Shown here: piece by piece, positions 22,601-34,412 of the stretch
Layout: each line of letters opens with the position of its first letter
How positions within the stretch are numbered: position 1 is the first letter of the stretch
Origin: Paratinospora sagittata
Taxonomy: Eukaryota; Streptophyta; Magnoliopsida; Ranunculales; Menispermaceae
Length of the DNA: 64,000 nucleotides
Assembly (NCBI GenBank): GCA_035771175.1
Contig: CM069608.1
Span: 11,070,019-11,134,018 of the forward strand
Direction: 5' to 3'
The notes under the pieces: generated by a model
Seen by the model: the letters and a program-made list of their open reading frames with translations, nothing else
The model's database searches: none
What the model was told of the DNA's origin: nothing
Translations under genes and position numbers: made by a program

Positions 22601-23712
22601 GGTTTGTATTTGTGGTTAGGTATAATTTTGTACTTTTGAACATTATGGACTTCGAAGAATTTTCTGGTTGTCATTTTGGGTATGTATTATATTGATGATC
22701 TTATTTATGTCCATATGTTTGACGTTATTTTTGGGATTGTGGTATGTGGTTAGAAGGCTTATCGAGACGCCTTGTATATTGATGGAGGATATACCTGGGG
22801 TTCCGTGCTGGTCATGACGTCACAGATAGTGAGTCGTGACAGTACGTCCCTCTCCAAGGGGAACATCAAGAATAGTAGGCGTTGCTTCAATAACTATTCC
22901 ATAAATCAAAATAGTGAGCATTGCTCCAATAACTATTTTGTGGATTACAAACTACTTACGTCCCTAGGTGGTTATGTATGATGACTATGCATGAACAGGT
23001 CTGGTCATTACTACATTAAACAAGATTTGACAATATTTGGTGATCCTTATCAGGGTCAGCATCACCACGTGATTTGTTAGGATGTCCAGTATCACTTGTA
23101 CAAGCAGATAGCTTTCAAATAAGACCAACTGAACCAATCTCCAGTCGAGAGGTGGGACACGAGGTCCGCTTAAATACCAATCTTCTATAGCAGCAAGTTG
23201 TCTCCCGTTCACTATTCAAAGTTACTGAGGACAAGACTAAGCCTAGTTGAGTCAAATTGACCACTAATCTGGCGTAATAACAGTATAATACATGAGCTCC
23301 AAATATACAGGCATAAGTATGAAAGGTATGAACATTATACGCAATAATGCAGTGTAAATGAATAATAGACATAATGATAAATGAATGAAAGCTTTAATAA
23401 AAGTCATAAGACACGCAAACCTATGTTTCGTTCCCAACCTTCCGATAAAATCTTTTTCTAGAATTGGAGCTTCTTCTCGAGCAGAACCGCCTCACGCCAC
23501 AAGGAGAGTCTCAAAAAGAGGAGAAAATCACAAAAAGAGTGATGAACCAACAAGGATCAAGAGAGAAGAGATAGTGAGTTGTGAAAATGAAAGGAGGGGG
23601 GTTCCATTTATAGAAAAAGGAATGCCCGAACGTTAGGGTAGCCTGCCCGAATTTCAAATTTTTTTTATTTTTTTATTTTATTTTGTGTGTGTGTGTAATT
23701 TAGGGTATTACA
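19659..23712 (-). repeat. Copy A 5' LTR, split by a solo LTR
   Basis: LTR sequence runs 19659-20136 and resumes 22842-23712, about 1.34 kb once the insert and one duplication are taken out, matching the 1.32-kb 3' LTR. TATA box at 23604-23613. Confidence 0.9.
20137..22841 (+). mobile_element. Solo LTR, 2.7 kb, nested in the copy A LTR
   Basis: The start CCTAACGCCCGTACCTTAGG looks like a TGTAACGCCC-type LTR start with its first bases altered. The end GGTCATGACGTCACAGATAG ... TCGTGACA is a classic Tekay-like LTR 3' end. Flanks GTAGG (20132-20136) and GTACG (22842-22846) are a one-mismatch 5-bp duplication. No protein domain lies inside. A GAGCTCACTCC-type word (here TAGCTCACTCC) followed by ATTTTCAGGATCAG lies near 22433-22468. 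Confidence 0.8.
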
Positions 23713-24376
23713 TTAAGTGCCCACACTATACAAAAAACCAAAACTCCTTTAAATGTTTAACTAACATCTTCAAGTTTTCTTTTCCTATCACATCTTCAAG
23801 TATGAAAAACTATTTACCATCTATACAAAAATACATGACACTATCATTTTACCAAAAAAAAAAAAAACAATTGGTAGTGTTCTTTTAATTATTTTATTTT
23901 CCATCACATCTTCAAGTATGAAAAGCTATTTACCATCTATACAAAAATATATGACTACCATTTTACCAAAAAAAACAATTGGTAGTGTTCTTTTTTTCCC
24001 TATATGTTCTATGTAGCATCTTCAACAAAAAAAATCAAATGTAGGGATCTTCAACATCATTTTCTCTCATGCATAAACAAAACAAAAAACCAGTCTCTTG
24101 CATCATCTTCAATCTACAAAACAAGTATCAAACAAATAACACACTTAATATTACAGAATTACACTAATATACCATAATTAAAACTTAAGATATACATATT
24201 AAGCTAAGTCATAATAGAAAACTTGCAATCATGCAACGAGGTTGAGAGATTCACTAATCTCACCTAACACTTCTAATTAAAGATAAGAAATATAACATAT
24301 TGATTAGAATGAAAGTAAGAAACTTTAGAAGAAAGAACCAAATAAGAACATAAAATAAACTTTAAAATAATTTACC
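23713..24376. other. AT-rich spacer beyond copy A
   Basis: No gene. It likely belongs to the 3' flank of the hAT transposase pseudogene that follows. It holds a tandem duplication listed separately. Confidence 0.5.
23786..23996. repeat. Tandem duplication, period about 116 bp
   Basis: The block TCACATCTTCAAGTATGAAA ... ACAATTGGTAGTGTTCTTTT occurs at about 23788 and again at about 23904 with few differences. Confidence 0.9.
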
Positions 24377-24753
24377 TTGCTCAAGATCATCAATCTCATC
24401 CATTGCTTGACGAAGATCAACACACGTTGATGAAGATTAAAGCCAATTTTGTGCACAAATCAAAGCTTCTACTGTTTTGGGGTTCAATGAACTACGATAC
24501 GAATCAAGCACACGCCCACTTATGCTTGACTATGAGGTTACCGTGGATATAGGAATTGCCATTACATCTCTTGCTATGCTTCCAAGTACCTTAAGCTTTG
24601 AAGAATTAACTTTCCACCACCCCAAGATATTAAATTTCTCATTATCTTCCTCAGAACTCTCAAACAAATACTGATCCACTTCAGTTCTACTATACATATA
24701 ATCAATAGATTGCGAGTTCCTTGTAAATTGAGTAAATATGGAAACCTCATGAT
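24377..24753 (-). pseudogene. hAT transposase C-terminal dimerisation domain
   Basis: The minus strand encodes EVDQYLFESSEEDNEKFNIL, then WWKVNSSKLKVLGSIARDV and AIPISTVTS, the dimerisation region of plant hAT (RICESLEEPER/DAYSLEEPER-type) transposases. Past an in-frame TAG come [20 protein letters not shown], an in-frame TAA and RQAMDEIDDLEQ. This is the true 3' end of the transposase at 27821-29525, displaced by the insertion at 24754-27820. A GT donor-like GGTAAAT follows at about 24375. Confidence 0.9.
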
Positions 24754-27700
24754 TAGGGGTGTAATGGGTTGGGTTGGGTTGGGTCAGGTTGGAGCCAAAT
24801 CCCAACCCAACCCAATTAATTTGAGTTGGAAAAGTTGGAACCCAACCCAAACTAGTTCGGGTTGGAAAAATTAGAACCCAACCCAAACCAAACCGCCCCT
24901 CAACCTAACCCTACCCAAACTAGTTCAGGTTGGGTTGGGTTGGTCATTCGGGTTAAGAATCTTGACTTTTGAGATGAGCTAAATTATATGTCGCAACCCC
25001 TCTCCAGGTGATGTTTCGACCGGCACAGAATACCATATATGTCATACCTAGACGTATACAATACTCTGTCAGCCTTGTCCTTTAAAACAATACCACAAAA
25101 ATCATTAAAAATTTTGGCAAAACCTTTCCATAAATCTGAGGTTCCACAAAATTTCCTGATAATCACATCTAATCACACAAAGACATAATCAAATAATCAA
25201 CATCATTCATATCAAACCCATTCATTTTTTGTTTTCTCTCATGACTTATCTACATCTCAAGTCTTCCCAAAATCAAACAAACCACAACTATCTATGTTTT
25301 ATGTTCATAAATACATGTGATAGTTATATACAGTTTACAAAAGAACCAAATAGTTAAAACTAGTCCCAAGTTCCCCAAAAATATACAAACCAAAACCTAC
25401 GTTCAAAAGAAAAAGAGGAAGGCTGCACAGACTCTAAGCCTTGCCCTTTCCTTTTTGATCTGAACCTGAAAAAGTATGGGAAAATGGGGTGAGCTTAACT
25501 AGCTCAGTGAATATTTTTCACAATAATCTCCATATACGCATTTAGATAAGACATGTATGATACTTGAAATAATATTGCTAAACTTAAATGCATCAATGAA
25601 GTATATGATACATACTTCCAAACTAACTATATAGTTATGCATTTTTTTCTTAAAAGATATGCAGAAAAAGGCTCAACAGGAGGTCGCGTCAGGATAACAC
25701 ATGCCTACACTTTTCCCATTGCGCTATGGGTTCAGATCAGCACATTATCCATGAAAATTCTTCCACCCTTGCATTCCTCAGTCAGGAAAGGTCTTTTCCC
25801 CAAAGGACAAACAAATGGAAAGAAATCAAATGCCAAGGTATTTAATCCTAAATACCTAAGGTCATTCCAATGCATAAAATTCGTGCTCATGATCATAAAG
25901 GCAATGCACATATATAATGGATGCATACCATTCAAAACTTCAATTTCACATAACTACAATGTCATAAAATGGAGAATTAAGGTGAGAAATACTCACAAAC
26001 AGTCCAATAGTCAATTGAACAAACCAATTACATCCCAATTGACCAATCAACTTACATAAACCTGAATTAAATCATATATATATACCAAATGATCAATCCC
26101 AAGTCAATTATGTCTAAAGACATAATTATTAACCCAAATCACATTTAATCCACACCAATTTGGATTAGAAACACCTAACACCATTCAATTGACCAATTCC
26201 AGTTTAAAGGCCTCAAAAGCCCTAAATTTAGATAAATCTATACAATAGGGCATAGAGTCAAATTGAACTAACTCATGTAATTCCAACACTAGTCTAACCA
26301 TTATAAACCCACAATTTCACTCAATTTGGGTTCAATTAGACAAGTCTCAAGTCAATTTAATCAATTGACTTGATTTAGGTCAAAAGCCCCAATTTGGGCA
26401 AAATCCCAAAATCAAGCCCAGGCCAATTTTTACACTACAATTAGGCTTTCCACCATTCAAAATCAGTGAATTGGACTATCAATCACTTAGAATCAGTCAT
26501 TTATTAAACATAGTTGACATGCAACTTGAATAGAAAACCCTAATTTCATTTTTTAGGTTTAGGGCCATTACACTTAGTTCCACCAATTTCTTGCTAAAAA
26601 TTGGGGAAAATGGTAACCATTGGGTTCCAAATCACCTTAGGAACCCAAATCCTTAGCATACGATTCGTCCCTAAGGGTTTCCAACAAAACCCATTTTCTT
26701 TGCACCACCAAAAACGTGGTAAAGTACTTGCAAAATGCATATTGGGTGTAGATCTAGGTTAATGAATGTTGTTTCTACCATAAACAAGCTCAAAAGAGCA
26801 AAATACCAACCAACCCTAGGTTAAAAATACCCGAAACCGCGACCCATGGAGAGAATTACACCATTAGAAAGTTTACTCTCACCTTCAATGGCGATTTCAT
26901 GGAAAGAAATGGAGGAAAACACTTACTTTAGGGGTGTAGATGGTGAAGACATCCTCTTTGAAACCCTAGTTTTCCTCCCTTCTTCTTTCTCCAATTCGTT
27001 CCCAACTCAAATGGGGATAGTAGCAACTTTTTCCCTTTTAAAATATTGATTTTTACCATTTTTCACTAAAACGACTCCCAAAAAGTGTGATTAGCGTCCT
27101 CCTCCAGCGCACGAGCGCGCTAATCCTTTGCCTAAAACACTCATTTTTCATTTCGTTACTACGCGCTCAATACACATCAGAATTTCGCGTATAGCCAGTC
27201 AATTTTCATGTAAAGACGTGTTCTGGACTCAGTTTTAATATCCCTAGGTCCATTTAATGCACCAATAATTAATTATCATGAAAAAAGTCAAATACATATA
27301 CAAAATACGTAAAATATGAGTATTATACACATCAAATACATACACAAGACCTAGAGTCGGGCATTTTACGTCATCATGACATCATATGTAAAAGTGGGTC
27401 GTTACATTATACCTGTAAATTTTACATACAAATTCTACACTAGTAGACATCAAATACGTAATGTTTCAATTTTAAATACAATCACATTAACATGTATATT
27501 TGACAACAATATCTACACGTAAATTTGACAACCATATCAACATGTAAATTTGACAACCATTTCAAATTAACCATAAAATATCATGATGTTTTAAATAAAA
27601 TCACATTCATCCACCACCATATCATAATATCAAACTAGTTCAGTTCAAGTTGGGTTGGATAGATTTTTTAGGCTCCCAACTCGTGATCCAACCAGAATAG

Positions 27701-27820
27701 TTCGGGTTGGGGTTTTTTCAACCCAACCCAACCTAAACACTAGACCAATCCAACCAACCCGTCGGGTTTGATTTGGTTCGGTCGGGTTGGTCGGGTCGGT
27801 CGGGTTGGCTTACACTCCTA
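24754..27820. mobile_element. hAT-type non-autonomous element, host of a solo LTR
   Basis: The termini TAGGGGTGTAA and (inverted) TAGGAGTGTAA are flanked by a perfect 8-bp duplication CTCATGAT (24746-24753, 27821-27828). This is diagnostic of hAT transposition. Both ends are packed with GGGTTGGGTT/AACCCAACCC repeats. Without the inner solo LTR the element is about 644 bp and has no coding capacity. It sits inside a hAT transposase gene. Confidence 0.92.
24989..27406 (-). mobile_element. Solo LTR, 2.4 kb, nested in the hAT-type element
   Basis: On the minus strand it starts TGTAACGACCCACTTTTACA and ends GAGGGGTTGCGACA. A perfect 5-bp duplication TTATA flanks it (24984-24988, 27407-27411). It holds no protein domain. 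The minus strand carries CTAGTTAAGCTCACCCC and then TTTTTCAGGTTCAG near 25460-25500, as in the other long LTRs here. Confidence 0.9.
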
Positions 27821-29525
27821 CTCATGATCTTCATTATTTGATACAACATTTTGTTGTGAAGAGTGAGCATGGGCAACATCACCACCACATGCATCTGGAA
27901 CATTTTCCTTATATTCACAATACAACATTCTCAAAGTCTTATCAACATTTTTCGTAAGTTCAATGCCAATCTCACTCCCATACAAGAAACAAAGACAATA
28001 TTCCACAAATTTCAGCTTGTATCTAGGATCAAGAACAATGGAAACATACAACAAGTAGTTAGTTCCTGCTTGTATTTCCCCAATACTTGTCATACTTTGC
28101 CCTCATTCTTCTAGCCATCTTAGACAAAAAAGGATCACTACTTAAAGAATAATTTTCAATCAAATCTTGAATTGCAACAATTTCTTTCTAGATGTAACAA
28201 ATAAAGAGCCCAAAATCCTTAAAGTAACTTCATAGAAAACCTTTAAAAACTTAACAAAAACCCAGACATCTTCCCAATCTTTAAATGATGGAATGCCATT
28301 CTTCCCTTCATCCCCATTCAAGTCCGTAGAGTATTGTTCATCTTGTTCATCCAACCTATCAAAAACTTTTTGAAATTTAAGAGTAGACTCCAACATAAGA
28401 TAAGTCGAGTTCCATCTCGTAGAAACATCCAAACTAACAAGTCTCTTACAAGATATTTTTCCTCTTCTATACATCTTTTGAAATGCAACAATTGTGCTGG
28501 AGAAGATCTAACATATTTCATTGCACTACGAATCTTGTAAATAGAGTCATTGAGTTCTCTCAAGGCTTCACAAACAATAAGGTTAAGGATGTGTGCACAA
28601 CACCTTACATGCAAAAAGTTACCTTCCAACACCAATCCATTCCAATTTTTAATTTTCTTAGCTAGGTAAGAAATTGCTACATCATTAGAACTAACATTAT
28701 CAACCGTTATTGTGGAACCTTTTCTATACCCCATTCTAGTAAACATTTTTCAACAGCTTTGCCTATTGTGTATCCCCTATGATTAGGAATTTGACAAAAA
28801 TTCGACACTCTTTTTTGCAAGTTCCATTCATTATCCACAAATTGTGCAGTAAGTACCATATAGTAAAGGTTTTGCATAGAAGTCCATACATCTGTAGTGA
28901 GACAAACTCATTGACATGTTGTCTTCAAATAACTTTTCAAGTTATTTTTCTCATCAAGATATAATTGAAAGCAATCCTTAGCAACAGTAGGACGAGATGG
29001 AATGATGAACCTAGGTTGTAATGCATTGGAATAACCATGAAAACTTTCATTCTCAACAAATCTAAATGGCAATTCATCAATAATGATTATTCTTGCAAGC
29101 ATTTTCCTACAATATGTTGGGTCATAACTAGTGGCCACCAAATTAATTACATTTCCCCTGCATCCTTCATTAGCTTTAGTAACAAAGCCTAACACAGTTT
29201 GTTTTGGGTCAATGACTTGATATGGGTACTTTTTACAATGTGTGATATGACTCTTCATATTTGAAGTACCGTATCGTTTGGGTTCACAAACATATGACAC
29301 ACCACAATAATTGCATGTAGCCCTTGGGTTATTGAGATCTCCATCTACTTTTTTAGTGAAATGATCCCAAACATCAGAAGTCTTAGTAAGCTTTCTTTTA
29401 CCTTGATTGGGTGGATCTGCCTGAATTGCTTGTACATCATCTATTTTGGCATGTTGAGATGAAACTGAAGGTTGTACACCATGTGTTGGAATTGGTACTT
29501 CTATGTTCTCATTGCTTGTGCCCAT
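27821..29525 (-). pseudogene. hAT transposase (BED zinc finger and catalytic part)
   Basis: The start at 29525 opens a frame with a BED-type zinc finger: SDVWDHFTKK, CNYCGVSYVC and MKSHITHCKKYP. After a stop near 28905 come LTTDVWTSMQNLYYMVLTAQ, then ITVDNVSSNDVAI, the HVRCCAHILNLIV insertion-domain motif, TRWNSTYLMLES and LDPRYKLKFVEYC. These are the domains in order of plant Ac/RICESLEEPER-like hAT transposases. Frameshifts near 28700 and 28470 and several stops show it is dead. The last part of the protein is at 24377-24753, beyond a 3-kb insertion. Confidence 0.92.
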
Positions 29526-30208
29526 CTAACAAAGAAAAAAGGAATATTCAAGGTCACATACATATCATAATCAAAACTAGTGAAGATAAAATAAAATGAG
29601 ATGCAAAGAATTAAAATAATATGGATAAAGAAAATAACTTACAATTTGAAGAAGAAAATATAATTTAATTAGACTAAACAAATTAACTTCATTGTAGGAC
29701 AAAAGAGATCAATTAATTCATTCATATTATCAACCTAAATCATAATCAAAATAATACATATGATAAAAAATTATAACTTAATATAAGAAAATAAATTTTA
29801 TTTGAACAAAAAATATTGGAACAAGTAAAAAAAAATAGAATCTCAAATAAATCAGGTATAGATCACAATCAAAATATGTTGATAATAAAAAAACTTAGTA
29901 AACAAAATAAAATCTCATTTAGATAAATAATATCTTATATAGTGATAAAAGTTAGAATTTTAAAAGTAACGAGTATAGATTAATATAAATCATAATCAAA
30001 ATAATTCAAATAATACAAATAAAATTTTAAACTTAGTAAAAGAATTTGTTCTATTATATAAGTGTTGAACAAGTGAAAAAAGTAGAATTTCATATTAACA
30101 TGCAAGTTGGATCAATATAAATCATAGTCAATTCACGTGTACATGTCATTCTTCTATTGAATAAAGTAATTATAAACTATACTCAAGTTGAAGCAAAACT
30201 TTTAATTG

Positions 30209-30285
<77 letters not shown>

Positions 30286-30689
30286 ATGTAAAGGTTTGTT
30301 GGATTAATGTTTTTTTTTAAGTGATGGATTAATGTTATTTATTAGTTTTTAATGATCTCTTATAAAATATCATTGAAAACAATTAGCAAACATAGGTAAT
30401 TAATTGAAAGTTTTAAATGGTGAAAATATAGGTGCCAAGTAAAGAGAATGAAGAGTTGTTTGAGACCAAAGGGAATAATTATCTCTTTAGTTCTAAAAGA
30501 AGTGAAAAAGCTCTTAATCACTCTATATAAACCCAACAGCCTTGTCTATCAACCCATTTTCAAATTCTTGAAAGGCCAAGGCCCAAAGGTACCTTTCTTT
30601 GTACCCAAAAATGGTTCTAACTCTATATAGAACCCCTTGAAATATAAATTTAATAATTTATTAATAATATATAATTGTAATATATATAT
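29526..30689. other. AT-rich spacer, no gene
   Basis: Probably the 5' flank of the hAT transposase. It is very AT-rich and contains the (TA)n run at 30209-30282. No coding or RNA features were seen. Confidence 0.5.
30209..30282. repeat. (TA)n microsatellite
   Basis: About 35 TA units, slightly imperfect at the left edge. A shorter run lies at 30679-30699. Confidence 0.95.
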
Positions 30690-30699
30690 ATATATATAT

Positions 30700-30863
30700 G
30701 GGTATATGGTATCGGATAGGTCGGGGTTTAGTGAAATGCAAAATTTCAGCACCCGACCTTTCAGGTCTACTAGATCTGGATCCGACCCACCCGCTAGAGG
30801 GTTTGAAACCCGACCGAATCGATTCGGGTTCAGTGGGTAGTCGGGTTTTTCAGCTCACCCCGA
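30700..30863. repeat. hAT-type terminal sequence
   Basis: The stretch is rich in GGTCGGG and ACCCGACC words. Its right end read in reverse is TCGGGGTGAGCTG, close to the TAGGGGTG termini of the other hAT-type elements. It could be the right end of the hAT transposon whose transposase lies at 24.4-29.5 kb. Confidence 0.4.
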
Positions 30864-31718
30864 TGTCCTATTTTTTGTATTTTTAAATACCAAAGAATTT
30901 TTTATATTTTAAAAGACAACTCTACTTGACGTAATTGACGAGCACAAAACCAGAATATTCTAAAGCAGAACTGTCTCTTAGCCATTGGCAATGGCAAAAG
31001 CAATAATCTTTTAGCTGATTGAAACAACAGAAGATTATAAGCTCTAATAAGACAAAATGGAGCCATGATAGATAAGCTTTTCATTCTATTTTAATTATTA
31101 TTTATATTTTATTAGAAAAAAACCTTTAACTTATAAACCCATCAATATTTAGAGATTTTCAGTATAATTAAGACAATTAAATAATCTTTTCTTAATTGCA
31201 TGAAATCTATTGCATCAATTTACTTATTCCATCTCACTCTATGAAAGACTAAATCAATAACTATATTATACTTGTAATTTCTTAATACAATATCAGTGGT
31301 AAATTTATACCCTCAATATGACTTTACAAACAACGGTGAAAAACATATAGAATCAGACTCAAAAGACGAGATAGTGAAGCCCATCTGAAGAATCAAACAT
31401 GCATGATCACCTAAAGTTCAAGAAAACACAAACACATTCTCACCTAAAGATACAAAAGTCACAAAATCCTCCCTTTTATGAAAATTCAAATAATCTTCGA
31501 TTTATCTAATATAATATGATAAAAATATAACTTTTTGATAATGCAACACATTCACGAAAATTTTAAGTTGCTTAATTTAACATTTGCAAAATAAATAACA
31601 ATTCTTACATTTTTTTGAATTTTTTTATTCAGAAAAAACAAGTTTATTAAAAAAAACACTGATCAATTAAACATTTATTTTAAAAATTATAATTTTATTA
31701 GAATAGTGTAATTTAAAC
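30864..31718. other. AT-rich intergenic, no gene
   Basis: Short open frames only and no recognisable domain, repeat end or RNA gene. Confidence 0.5.
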
Positions 31719-31728
31719 CTTGGTAGTG

Positions 31729-31906
31729 TTTTTTTTTTTTTTTTTTTTGGGTTTCCCACGAAGTATCCTTTTGAGTATGAGACTACTTCTCGTTAAAAAT
31801 AGAAGCAAAATAGTAGACCTGTTCGAATAAGGGTATCTCCAAGAATTGAACCCTAAAAGTAATTTTAAGACTCAGTCTATTTTCATTGAGTCAATCACTC
31901 GTTGGT
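31729..31906 (-). mobile_element. tRNA-type SINE candidate
   Basis: The minus strand starts ACCAACGAGTGATTGACTCA, contains GGGTTCAATTCTTGGAG, a good match to a Pol III B box, and ends in A20. A perfect 9-bp duplication CTTGGTAGT flanks it (31719-31727, 31907-31915). The length of ~180 bp, the 3' A-tail and the target duplication are the marks of a SINE. The A-box match is weak and no family name is assigned. Confidence 0.8.
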
Positions 31907-32014
31907 CTTGGTAGTCTTTTTGATACAATATTTAATTTAATAACGAAAATATTTACTAATGTCAATCAAATCTAGTAAATATATATTCTTCTAAAAAATG
32001 TCTCTTATGGCATG

Positions 32015-33317
32015 TAGGGGTGACAATTTAGCTCGAGACTCATAGGCTTGACCCGACCCTTTATAAATAATCCAATCCAAATCCGAACTCAATTATTATA
32101 TGGGTCAGCCCGGCCCAGTCCCAAAACTTATTTGACGGGTTTGAAATCATATATCTAGACCCAGCCTGCTAACCCCATCCAAAGGCCCGACCCGCTAATC
32201 TGGTCCAAAGGCCCGATCTTAGGCCCGATTATATATATACGTGTATATATTTTATATTTATTATGAAATAAATACATGTGCATATGTAATATACTCTTAA
32301 TTACAAATTTACACATACACATTGACACACACACACACACATATATATATCTGTGTGTGTAATTAAGAATATATCAAATGAAAAAAATAAAACATAATTA
32401 AAATTGTGTTATATAATTAAAGCATATATATTAATATTATATATAATACATACTATATACATTGTGTCAAAAAAAATACCACATACATACATACATACAT
32501 ACATACACATACATATATATAAAAGAGTTTACAAAATAATAAAAAAACATAATGCGCTATTAGTTATTACAATTATGAGTATATAAAGTGTGTAATATAT
32601 ATTTAATTAAGTCAAAAAATTTATATAATTAAGAATATATATTTATATTATATATACATTATTAAGAGTATGTTCAATTAAATATATAATACGAAAAAAT
32701 AGTTCATATAATCAACTAAGATATTATATATATACAGTTTATAGTATATTATATTCTTTTTATTTTGTAACATTTCAACTTTATTAAATATACTCTTAAA
32801 AAAAAAACTTTACCAAGTATATTCTTTACAAATATGGTTAGATATAAATATATAATGAATTTAACTAAATTATAATAACATGGTTGAACTAAAATTATAA
32901 AAGAAAGATAATTATCCAACCACATATATAAACTCACTCATTTCAATTATTAGAATGAATCAACACATATTTTAGATAAATTAAATAAATATAATATATA
33001 CAAAAAAAATTATTTGACATCAAATAATCATTTATATGTTTTATTTAATTATTGAACTAAAATTTTATATTTTATTGTAATTACTCTAACATTAAAATAT
33101 ATATTTAATTACATTAGTAGTTTAAAAACCCGATCCAAATACTCAATTTTAAGGCTCGATTCATATATTTTTTAGGTAGAGCTTGAACAAAAGTTTTTTA
33201 ATGTCTGCCCGACCCAACCCAACCTAACCTAAAATTTTATAAGACCCGACTCGGACCCAATTATTCTTAGGCTTGACAGGTCTAGGCCAGACTAAATAGC
33301 TCAAATGGCCACCCCTA
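32015..33317. mobile_element. hAT-type non-autonomous element, 1.3 kb
   Basis: The left end TAGGGGTGACAATTTAG and the right end, read inverted, TAGGGGTGGCCATTTGAG form imperfect terminal inverted repeats. The flanks ATGGCATG and ATAACATG match at 6 of 8 bases, fitting an aged hAT duplication. Subterminal parts carry GGCCCGA/CCCGACC words around an AT-rich core without coding capacity. Confidence 0.75.
32324..32512. repeat. CA/TA/TG and TACA microsatellites
   Basis: (CA)n(TA)n CTGTGTGTGT at 32328-32361 can fold on itself. A TACA tetranucleotide run lies at about 32483-32512. Both sit inside the 1.3-kb hAT-type element. Confidence 0.85.
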
Positions 33318-33512
33318 ATAACATGGTTGCGAACTTATTTTATATAAAAATATGTAAAATATAATCTTTTTTCATATATATATATATATATATATATATC
33401 TATATATACTTCTCATGCGTGCCTTAACAAAGTCTTTAATGGAAAAAGGATGGGAAACATCCATTAAGACCCACCACTTGGTTTTCACTTTAATTTTGGA
33501 TGGACGTCCCTT

Positions 33513-33546
<34 letters not shown>

Positions 33547-34412
33547 ACCACAATCCAACCTCTCACACCTTCTTAATTCAGCTAAACGAAATGCCCCAAC
33601 ACTTTATTAACCAAAGTCATGTCATCAACATGCTATTTGCCCCCACCACCACACACCCACACACACCTCACATCCATCAACTCTTTTTTTTTTTTTACTT
33701 TTTCATCAGACCTTTTCAGTATTGCTTACACATGTTTAATTAATGCTGGCTGGCCCCTCCAGGCTCCAACCCAGCTCACCTCTGGCTCTGGGCCCACCCT
33801 TCAGTTCATCCAACAAACAAAAGACATCAAAAATTGTTCTTTTATTTATTTATCTACGTTGATATTCAAAATTTAAATTCAAATTCAATTTAAAATTCAT
33901 GGTCAGAAAATAGTACATCAAAATAGCCCAGACGCTCGTATGCTGGACCAATTAAAAGGTCCCACAGCAACCCCCAGCTCCTGACGCGTGTCGGGCGGTC
34001 CTGTCCAGCTGTTCGATAGCTGTGTCTCTCTCTCTCTCTCTCTCTCCCTCTCTCTTCTCTCGAGAACACCAGGAGGGTCTTGAGGGGTGGACCACCACGC
34101 GGCAACCTCATGAGCACCAACAAATTGGGTCCACACACCCCTTGGGACCCGCGCCTTTCCTCAACGTCCACGTGATGCAACCTCCGTCAGCCCCACCTTC
34201 CAACCACTCACAACGCTCCACGCAACCCTCTTTCTCATTTTAACTCGTTGACCAACTATCCACGTGGCCTACCGACCGCCAACTTCTCTTCTCACCACCC
34301 CATCCCGCACGTGCGACATCAATCCCCGCACGTGTTGACGAAGATGCTCTGTTTTACGGTTGTTAATGGCGGACACAGAAGCAGCAACAGATCTTCTTTC
34401 TTAATTCATGCT
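33318..34412. promoter_or_regulatory. 3' flank of the TCP gene with a G-box cluster
   Basis: No gene is supported here. (TA)n at about 33378-33402, (TC)n then (TA)n at 33511-33546 and (TC)n at 34024-34052 are visible. Four CACGTG palindromes stand within 166 bp, at 34169-34174, 34261-34266, 34308-34313 and 34329-34334. The 33950-34400 part is far more GC-rich than its surroundings, as in a promoter or an old exon. Since the TCP gene is read leftwards, this is downstream of it. A role as enhancer or as promoter of an unseen transcript is only inferred. Confidence 0.4.

Larger units (their letters stand above)
7680..23712 (-). mobile_element. Chromovirus copy A (Tekay/Del-like Ty3/gypsy)
   Basis: The outer LTRs start TGTCACAC and end TATTACA, and the element is flanked by a perfect 5-bp duplication TTAAG (7675-7679, 23713-23717). 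Reading on the minus strand the order is 5' LTR, degenerate primer site, aORF1, gag, protease, RT, RNase H, integrase, chromodomain, aORF2, polypurine tract, 3' LTR. Two foreign solo LTRs are nested inside, at 11488-14341 and 20137-22841. Every gag-pol domain has stops or frameshifts, so the copy is dead. aORF2 alone remains fully open. Confidence 0.92.

Noticed and set aside
20137..22841. Internal coding region of a full LTR element
   Set aside because: No gag or pol motif found in any frame. The ends are those of a single LTR, so it is a solo LTR.
33619..33876. 85-codon plus-strand frame beside the TC/TA repeats
   Set aside because: No domain, and composition follows the CCACCACACAC and T runs.
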